Assembly (NCBI GenBank): GCA_027214345.1
Contig: JAPWHR010000006.1
Span: 186,001-250,000, forward strand
Reading direction: 5' to 3'
DNA length: 64,000 nucleotides
DNA from: Comamonadaceae bacterium G21597-S1
GTDB lineage: Bacteria; Pseudomonadota; Gammaproteobacteria; Burkholderiales; Burkholderiaceae_C
Position numbers and translations under genes: made by a program
In this document: in pieces, positions 58,045 through 64,000 of the stretch
How positions within the stretch are numbered: the stretch's first letter is position 1
How the letters are laid out: every line of letters begins with the position of its first letter
The notes under the pieces: model-generated
Databases searched by the model: none
Told to the model about the DNA's origin: nothing
Seen by the model: the letters and a program-made list of their open reading frames with translations, nothing else

Positions 58045-59283
58045 TCAGTGTGCCACCGGCCGCTGCGGCCGGATCGCGAACACGAACAGCAGCGAGCCGC
58101 AGCCAGCCGTCAGCGCCAATACGGTGAAGCCGGCACGGTAGTTGCCGGTCAGGTCGGCCAGCATGCCGGCCACCATCGGGCCGGCGATCTGGCCCAGCGC
58201 AATGATGACGGCCGAAAGACCCAGGATCATGCCGATCGCGTTGCGCCCGAAATAGTCGGCCCGGATCGACTGCATCAGCGGGCCGCGCAGGCCCCAGGCC
58301 ATGCCGTGCAGCACTGCGAAAGCCGCGACCTGGGCCGGGTGCGTGGCATAGGTCAGCAGCAACAGGCCGACCATGTGGCCGAGCATGCAAACGGCGGCCA
58401 GCAGGCGCTTTTCGAACCGGTCCCCGATGGTGGCGCTGAGCACCACACCGCCCACCTGGCCGAAGGTCAGGATCATGATGAAGAACGCGGCCTGCGTGAC
58501 CGTATAACCCAGGCCTTCCTTCATGTGCGTGATCGCATGCACGTTGACCGCCGTCACCACCAGCAACGCGAAGCCATGGCCGAGCGCGAGCAGCCAGAAG
58601 GCGCGGGTGCGCAGCGCCTGGCGGACCGAGAATTCGGCCCGGCTCGCTGGTGCGCTGCCCATGGAACCGACGGTTTGCGCCGGTGCCTCCGGCAGGCCGT
58701 CGACCGTATCGCCCTGGTCCTGCGGTCGCCAGCGGATGACGCGCGACAGCGGCAGGCCCAAGACGATGATGATGACGCCCGAGCCGAATGCGGTGGCGCG
58801 CCAGCCGTAGGTCGCCATGCTCCAGGCGACCGCCGGTACCGCCACGCCACCCAGTGCCAGGCCCATGCTCATCACGGACAGGGCGCGTGCGCGGTAGCGC
58901 TCGAACCACTGGATCAGCGACACGGTGAGCGGAAAATACCCTCCCAGGCTCACGCCCACGGCCATCATCACGGCGCTGGCGTAGAACCCGGCCAGTGTTT
59001 CGATCTGGCTCAGCAGCAGAAAGCCGCTGCCGAACACCAGCATGCCGACCTGCAGCATGGCGCGGGGGCCGAAGCGGTCGAGCAGCCAGCCCAGTGCCGG
59101 GCCGAGAATGGCGGTTTCGACCGATTGCAGCGCGGCGGCGCCGGACAATGCGGTCTTGCTCCAGCCGCGCTCGTCGGACAACACGGCCACGTAGGCGCCG
59201 AACGACTGCATCAGCAATGCCGACTGCAGGAACTGCAGGATGCCGGCAGCGCCGGCCATGCGCCAGCCGTAGAAGATCTTCAC
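58045..59283 (-). CDS. MFS transporter (oxalate/formate antiporter-like group)
   Basis: 412 aa, 12 helices. FYGWRMAGAAGILQFLQS at the start, LLDRFGPRAMLQVGMLVFG loop, YFPLTVSLIQWFERYRARALSV typical of the OFA-like/monocarboxylate branch. Sixteen bases downstream of the aldo-keto reductase gene. Substrate likely an organic acid (inference). Confidence 0.87.
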   Translation of the reverse strand: MKIFYGWRMAGAAGILQFLQSALLMQSFGAYVAVLSDERGWSKTALSGAAALQSVETAILGPALGWLLDRFGPRAMLQVGMLVFGSGFLLLSQIETLAGFYASAVMMAVGVSLGGYFPLTVSLIQWFERYRARALSVMSMGLALGGVAVPAVAWSMATYGWRATAFGSGVIIIVLGLPLSRVIRWRPQDQGDTVDGLPEAPAQTVGSMGSAPASRAEFSVRQALRTRAFWLLALGHGFALLVVTAVNVHAITHMKEGLGYTVTQAAFFIMILTFGQVGGVVLSATIGDRFEKRLLAAVCMLGHMVGLLLLTYATHPAQVAAFAVLHGMAWGLRGPLMQSIRADYFGRNAIGMILGLSAVIIALGQIAGPMVAGMLADLTGNYRAGFTVLALTAGCGSLLFVFAIRPQRPVAH

Positions 59284-59299
59284 GCCAGGAGGGTCACCA

Positions 59300-60316
59300 T
59301 CATTGCGCCCGGGTGGAGACGAGGCGGCCGGTCAAGGGATAGGCCGGGTCGGTGAAACCGGGCGTGGACGGGTGGCCTTGCGGCACCAGCGAGTCGACCA
59401 GGGCCTCGTCCTGCGCATCGAGCCGGAAATCAACGGCGGGCAGATAGTCCTGCCACTGTGCCAGCGTGCGCGGCCCGGCAATGACCGAGCTCAGCACGCC
59501 GTTGGCCAGCACCCAGGCAGTCGCGAACTGTGCCAGCGTGACGCCACGCGCCTGGGCGTGCCCGGCCAGCGTCTGCGCGATCACCAGCGACTCCTGGCGG
59601 AACTCGGTCTCCACCATGCGCTTGTCGGCGCGACCGGCCCGTGTCGTCGGGTCGGGCGCCGCGCCGGGCGCATATTTGCCGGTCAACACGCCGCGCGCGA
59701 TCGGGCTGTACGAGGCCACGCCGATGCCGTGGTGGTGGCAGGCCGGCAGAATCTCGACCTCGGGCATGCGGTTGAGCAGGTTGTAGTAGGGCTGGCAGAC
59801 CACGGGCTGCGGCACGCCGAGCCGCGCGGCGATATGGACCATCTCGGTGATGCGCCAACCGCGGAAGTTCGACACGCCCCAATATCGGATCTTGCCGCTG
59901 CGCACCATGTCGCCCATGGCGCGGATGGCTTCTTCCAGGTCCATGCCGGCGTAGTCGCGGTGCATGTAGTAGATGTCGATGTGGTCGGTCTGCAGCCGGC
60001 GCAGGCTGGCCTCGACCTCGCGCATCATCCAGCTGCGCGAATAATGCGCCTCGTTCGGGCGCTGCGACATCGCGTTGCCGAGCTTGGTGGCCAGGATCCA
60101 GTCGTGGCGCCGGTCGCGGATCAGTGCACCGGTCATCTCCTCCGAGGCCCCCTTGGTGTAGACGTCGGCGGTGTCGATGAAGTTCACGCCCGCGTCATGG
60201 GCATGGGCGACGATGCGCTCGGCTTCATCGCGCGCGGTCTGGTCGCCGAACATCATGGTGCCCAGGCACAGCGCGGACACGCGCAGATTGCTCTTGCCGA
60301 GATTGCGGTACTGCAT
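59300..60316 (-). CDS. Aldo/keto reductase
   Basis: 338 aa. Tetrad D48, Y53, K78, H119, in DTADVY, TKLG and YYMHR. NADPH-dependent carbonyl reductase. Divergent from gshA. First gene of the small minus-strand operon. Confidence 0.92.
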   Translation of the reverse strand: MQYRNLGKSNLRVSALCLGTMMFGDQTARDEAERIVAHAHDAGVNFIDTADVYTKGASEEMTGALIRDRRHDWILATKLGNAMSQRPNEAHYSRSWMMREVEASLRRLQTDHIDIYYMHRDYAGMDLEEAIRAMGDMVRSGKIRYWGVSNFRGWRITEMVHIAARLGVPQPVVCQPYYNLLNRMPEVEILPACHHHGIGVASYSPIARGVLTGKYAPGAAPDPTTRAGRADKRMVETEFRQESLVIAQTLAGHAQARGVTLAQFATAWVLANGVLSSVIAGPRTLAQWQDYLPAVDFRLDAQDEALVDSLVPQGHPSTPGFTDPAYPLTGRLVSTRAQ

Positions 60317-60469
60317 GGTAGGTCTCTCTTTGGTCGGGTGGTCAGGCCAATCTTAACCAAATGGCCGTTGCAGCGTGCGCCCGCTCTTGGAACTAGGCGA
60401 GCCGCCCCCACGTCCTAGAATGATTGCGTCGCATCCGCGGCGCCCGTCCGAACACCTACTCCAGCACCC

Positions 60470-61747
60470 ATGGTTCCTCATCTCGTCACCGCACTGACAG
60501 GCCCGATCAACGAACTGGAACAACGCGTGCTCGATTCCATGCCGGCGATCGAACGCTGGTTCCGCCTCGAATGGATGGAGCACACGCCGCCGTTCTACAG
60601 CTCGGTCGACATCCGCAACGCGGGTTTCAAGCTCGCGCCGGTGGACACCAATCTGTACCCCAGCGGCTGGCAGAACCTGACGCCGGCGATGATGCCGCTG
60701 GCCGTGCAGGCCGCGATGGCGGCCATCGAGAAGATCTGCCCCGAGGCGCGCAACCTGCTGATCGTGCCCGAGAACCCGACCAAGGACAGTTTCTACCTGG
60801 CGGGCGTGGCCCAGCTGCAGCGCATCTTCCACATGGCCGGCATGAACGTGCGCGTGGGCTCGATCAATCCGGAGATCACCAAGGTCACGACCATCGACCT
60901 GCCCAATGGCGAGCAGGTCAAGCTCGAGCCGGTGGTGCGCAGCAAGCGCCGGCTGGGCGTGAAGAATTTCGATCCCTGCACCATCCTGCTCAACAACGAC
61001 CTGAGCGCCGGCGTGCCCGGCATCCTGGAAGACATCCACGAACAATACCTGCTGCCGCCCCTGCACGCGGGCTGGTTCACGCGGCGCAAGAGCCGGCATT
61101 TCCAGAGCTACGAGGAAGTCTCCAAGCGTTTCGGCAAGCTGCTCGGGGTCGACCCCTGGCTGATCAACCCGATGTTCAACAAGTGTGGCGAGGTCGACCT
61201 GGGCTCGGACGCCGGCATGGAGTGCCTCAACACCAACGTCGATGCCTTGCTGACCAAGATCCGGCGCAAGTACAAGGAATACGGCATCAACGAGAAACCG
61301 TTCGTCGTCGTCAAGGCCGACGACAGCAGCACGGGTTTCGGCGTCATGACGGTGCGCGACGTGAAGGACCTTGCGCGGGTGCGGGCCGACGGCAAGTCGC
61401 GCACCCCGGCGCCGCTGGAGGTCATCGTGCAGGAAGGCGTGTTGACCAACGAGCGCATGAACGATGCGGTGGCCGAGCCGGTGGTCTACATGGTGGACCG
61501 CTACGTGGTCGGCGGCTTCTACCGCGTACATGCCGGCCGGGCCAGCGACGAAACACTCAATGCGCCGGGCTCCAGCTATGTACCACTGGCGTTCGCCGAG
61601 AGTACGCACTTACCCCAGCCGGGGGTTCGCCCGGGCGCCAGCGCGCCGAACCGCTTCTACATGTATGGCGTGATCGGCCGCCTGGCGATGTTGTCAGCCA
61701 GCTACGAGCTCGAAGCCACCGATCCGGACGCCGAGGTCTACGACTGA
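60470..61747 (+). CDS. gshA: Glutamate-cysteine ligase, proteobacterial GshA family (PF08886)
   Basis: 425 aa. First step of glutathione synthesis. Family hallmarks: YSSVDIRNAGFKLAPVDTNLYP, LIVPENPTKDSFYLAGVAQL, HAGWFTRRKSRHFQSYE, and an ATP-grasp-like KADDSSTGFGVMTV. Not related to E. coli GshA. Weak ribosome site. Confidence 0.92.
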   Translation: MVPHLVTALTGPINELEQRVLDSMPAIERWFRLEWMEHTPPFYSSVDIRNAGFKLAPVDTNLYPSGWQNLTPAMMPLAVQAAMAAIEKICPEARNLLIVPENPTKDSFYLAGVAQLQRIFHMAGMNVRVGSINPEITKVTTIDLPNGEQVKLEPVVRSKRRLGVKNFDPCTILLNNDLSAGVPGILEDIHEQYLLPPLHAGWFTRRKSRHFQSYEEVSKRFGKLLGVDPWLINPMFNKCGEVDLGSDAGMECLNTNVDALLTKIRRKYKEYGINEKPFVVVKADDSSTGFGVMTVRDVKDLARVRADGKSRTPAPLEVIVQEGVLTNERMNDAVAEPVVYMVDRYVVGGFYRVHAGRASDETLNAPGSSYVPLAFAESTHLPQPGVRPGASAPNRFYMYGVIGRLAMLSASYELEATDPDAEVYD

Positions 61748-61797
61748 CGCGGTAGCGGAAAGGATAGTTGCTGCACCGCAACATCCTGCGCTGATTC

Positions 61798-61815
61798 CGG
61801 CACTTTGGAGTGCCG
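61798..61815 (+). other. CGGCACT-TTGG-AGTGCCG hairpin between gshA and kup
   Basis: Perfect 7-bp stem, 4-base loop, about 50 bases after the gshA stop. No T-run, so a weak processing or stabilising stem rather than a clear terminator. Confidence 0.35.
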
Positions 61816-61873
61816 CCACGCGTCCGGGGCCCGTCTGGCGGGCGCACAATCGGGCCCATCGCATCAAGCAGAT

Positions 61874-61903
61874 CCGACCCGAGTGCAGGGTCGGGCGACC
61901 CTG
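61874..61903 (+). promoter_or_regulatory. Two mutually exclusive hairpins at the kup start
   Basis: CCGACCC (61874-61880) can pair with GGGTCGG (61888-61894); CAGGGTC (61886-61892) can instead pair with GACCCTG (61897-61903). They share GGGTC, and the second stem covers the first base of the GTG start at 61903. Could switch ribosome access, if GTG 61903 is the true start. Confidence 0.4.
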
Positions 61904-63771
61904 TGTCCGCTTCCAAATCCTCTCTTGCAGCCCTGACGCTCGGCGCCATCGGCGTGGTCTACGGCGACATCGGCACCAGCGTGTTGTATGCGATGAAGGA
62001 GGTGTTCAACTCCGGACACGTGCCGTTCACGGTCGAGAACATCTACGGCATCCTGTCGATCTTTTTCTGGACGCTGACCACCATCGTGTCGGTCAAGTAC
62101 GTGGTGCTCGTGCTGCGGGCCGACAACAACGGCGAAGGCGGGCTGGTCGCGATGCTGGCGCTGGCCTCGCAGGCGGTCAAGGGCAGCCCCCGGCTGCGGC
62201 GCGTGCTGCTGACGGTCGGCATCTTCGGCACGGCGCTGTTCTATGGCGACGGCGTGATCACGCCGGCGATCTCGGTGCTGTCGGCGGTCGAAGGCCTCGA
62301 GGTGTTGTCCCCCGAGTTCAAGACCTATGTCGTGCCGCTGACGCTGCTGATTCTGTTCGTGTTGTTCGCGGTGCAAAAACGCGGTACGGGCGGCATCGGC
62401 GCGTTCTTCGGCCCGATCACGCTGGCCTGGTTCGGCGTGATCGCCTTCCTGGGCGTGATCCATATCGCCCACGACCCGCAGATCCTGCGCGCGATCAGTC
62501 CGCACTATGCGCTGCGATTCGTGCTGGACAACCCGCTGGTGAGTTTCATCATCCTGGGCGCCGTGGTGTTGTGCGTCACCGGTGCCGAGGCCTTGTACGC
62601 GGACCTCGGCCATTTCGGCAAGCGGCCGATCCGGCTGGCGTGGTTCTCGGTCGTGATGCCGGCGCTGACGCTCAACTATTTCGGCCAGGGCGCGTTGCTG
62701 CTGCGCAATCCCGAGGCGGTGCAGAACCCGTTCTACCTGATGGCGCCCGGCTGGGCCCTGATTCCGCTCGTGGTGCTGGCGACAATGGCCACCGTGATCG
62801 CGTCGCAGGCCTTGATCACCGGGGCCTTCAGCGTCACCAAGCAGGTGATACAGCTGGGCTACCTGCCGCGGCTGGACATCCAGCACACCAGCGTGCGCGA
62901 CACCGGCCAGATCTACATGCCGCTGGTGAACTGGGGGCTGTTCGCCGTCATCGTGCTGGCCGTGGTGCTGTTCCGTTCGTCGAGCAACCTGGCGTCCGCC
63001 TACGGGGTCGCGGTCTGCACCGACATGCTGATCACGACCATCCTGACGTTCTACGTGATTCGCTACAAGTGGAACTACCCGCTGGCGCTGTGCCTGGCCG
63101 CCACCGGCGTGTTTTTCTTCGTCGACTTCGCGTTCTTCGCCTCCAACCTGATGAAGCTGCTCGAAGGCGGCTGGTTCCCGCTGCTGATCGGCGGCCTCAT
63201 CTTCACGCTGATGATCACCTGGAAGGAAGGCCGGCACCTGCTCAACGAGGCCTTGCGCGCCGATGCGATCGACCTCAAGAGTTTTCTCGAGGCGGTATTC
63301 GTCGAACCGCCGGCGCGTGTGCCCGGCACCGCCGTGTTCCTGACCGCCGACACCGGCACCGTACCCAACGCCATGCTGCACAACCTCAAGCACAACAAGG
63401 TGCTGCACGAGAACAACCTGTTCGTCACGGTGCGCACGCACGAGTTGCCGTGGATCGGCATGGACCGGCGCATCGAGATCGAGTCGCTGGGCCACCACTG
63501 CTGGCAGGTACTGGTCCATTACGGCTTCAAGAACGATCCCGACCTGCCCAAGGCCTTGCAGATGATCCGCGGCCGCGGCTGCGACCTGGAGCCGATGACG
63601 ACGAGTTATTTCCTCTCGCGCGACACGGTCGTGCCCACCATCGGCAGCGGCATGGCGCAGTGGCGCGAGAAACTGTTTGCGCAGATGCACCGCAATGCGG
63701 GCGCCGCAGCTGACTTCCTGCGGCTGCCTAACAACGCGGTGGTCGAGCTGGGATCGAAGATCGAGATCTGA
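61903..63771 (+). CDS. kup: Potassium uptake protein Kup
   Basis: 622 aa from GTG 61903, the same length as E. coli Kup. [19 protein letters not shown] near the start, 12 membrane helices, and a C-terminal cytoplasmic domain (from about 450). K+/H+ symport. A longer frame from GTG 61810 would add 31 unlikely residues, so 61903 is preferred. Confidence 0.94.
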   Translation: MSASKSSLAALTLGAIGVVYGDIGTSVLYAMKEVFNSGHVPFTVENIYGILSIFFWTLTTIVSVKYVVLVLRADNNGEGGLVAMLALASQAVKGSPRLRRVLLTVGIFGTALFYGDGVITPAISVLSAVEGLEVLSPEFKTYVVPLTLLILFVLFAVQKRGTGGIGAFFGPITLAWFGVIAFLGVIHIAHDPQILRAISPHYALRFVLDNPLVSFIILGAVVLCVTGAEALYADLGHFGKRPIRLAWFSVVMPALTLNYFGQGALLLRNPEAVQNPFYLMAPGWALIPLVVLATMATVIASQALITGAFSVTKQVIQLGYLPRLDIQHTSVRDTGQIYMPLVNWGLFAVIVLAVVLFRSSSNLASAYGVAVCTDMLITTILTFYVIRYKWNYPLALCLAATGVFFFVDFAFFASNLMKLLEGGWFPLLIGGLIFTLMITWKEGRHLLNEALRADAIDLKSFLEAVFVEPPARVPGTAVFLTADTGTVPNAMLHNLKHNKVLHENNLFVTVRTHELPWIGMDRRIEIESLGHHCWQVLVHYGFKNDPDLPKALQMIRGRGCDLEPMTTSYFLSRDTVVPTIGSGMAQWREKLFAQMHRNAGAAADFLRLPNNAVVELGSKIEI

Positions 63772-63778
63772 GCGGCCG

Positions 63779-64000
63779 TTACGGCGTGCCGATCGACGCC
63801 TGCCAGAACGCCGTCAGCAGCGTCAGGCCTTCGCAGGGTGCCGGGTTCTCGACGCGTGTCGTCCACAACGACGGATCGTGCAGTGCGAGCCAGCGTGCCT
63901 CGTCGTCGACCAGCGTACAACCCATGCGCCAGTCGCCAAATCGGCGTGCGTCGATGCCATGGCAACACAACTCGTAGATCGAATGGTGTAGCGAACTGGA
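63779..64000 (-). CDS. C-terminal fragment of an unrecognised gene
   Basis: Open on the minus strand from the window edge to TAA at 63779-63781; 73 codons visible. The fragment has IYELCCHGIDARRFGDWRM and a Trp-rich tail. I do not recognise it. Its stop is seven bases from the kup stop (convergent). Low certainty that it is coding because its start is outside. Confidence 0.5.
   Translation of the reverse strand, partial: SSSLHHSIYELCCHGIDARRFGDWRMGCTLVDDEARWLALHDPSLWTTRVENPAPCEGLTLLTAFWQASIGTP

Noticed and set aside
60387-60421. TTGGAA and TAGAAT as a gshA promoter
   Set aside because: Spacing is 23 bases, too long for a sigma-70 promoter.
61810-61902. Upstream GTG start for kup adding 31 residues
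   Set aside because: The added segment has no similarity to Kup N-termini; the start at 61903 gives the standard length.

Overview
The window is high-GC, densely coded DNA from a betaproteobacterium, most likely a member of the Burkholderiales. Pointers are a Bug-type (tripartite tricarboxylate family) periplasmic binding protein in a CoA-ester catabolic operon, the GshA type common in beta-proteobacteria, an intracellular PHA depolymerase, many LysR/MocR regulators and two dipeptide/nickel-family ABC importers. Three PEP-CTERM proteins imply an exosortase elsewhere in the genome. I see no rRNA, tRNA, CRISPR array, insertion sequence or phage gene.

Layout: 1-4956 (minus) is a peptide/nickel-type ABC importer (binding protein, two permeases, two separate ATPases, the last cut by the window edge). 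5294-8039 (minus) is a sphingosine-1-phosphate-lyase-like PLP enzyme behind an MFS transporter, divergent from 8144-9964, a biotinyl-domain/carboxyltransferase fusion. Next come a class V aminotransferase and a LON-domain protein. 12111-19394 is a complete System I cytochrome c maturation operon, ccmABCDEFGHI. 19449-25577 holds a GcvA-like regulator, a DUF2628/SPOR-like membrane protein, three small secreted proteins (two PEP-CTERM), a 3'-5' exonuclease and another secreted protein. uvrA fills 25729-28788.

28816-34540 is a LysR gene divergent from a thiolase / hydratase / CoA-transferase / Bug operon. Between promoter and thiolase lie two tiny overlapping ORFs, the first with a near-perfect ribosome binding site and a Cys-x-x-x-Cys peptide. 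They look like a translational-coupling leader. A diguanylate cyclase and a Bcr/CflA-type MFS gene follow.

37325-51390 is the most unusual region. A MocR regulator is divergent from a second ABC importer (tandem fused ATPase), a ThDP enzyme, and small and large subunits resembling N,N-dimethylformamidase. Behind a hairpin-rich intergenic element come an SDR, a D-aminoacylase/dihydroorotase-like amidohydrolase and a Gfo/Idh oxidoreductase. Together they look like an uptake and degradation island for an unknown amide. 51415-64000 carries phaZ, a glutathione transferase, a cupin, a PEP-CTERM protein, a PhoX-type protein, a 6PGDH/MFS/aldo-keto reductase set, gshA, kup and the tail of an unrecognised gene.

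Non-coding signals include a perfect 12-bp palindrome between divergent genes, a related ~53-bp intergenic repeat in two places, a perfect 14-bp inverted repeat just before uvrA, competing hairpins at the kup start and an in-frame hexanucleotide repeat inside an ABC ATPase gene.
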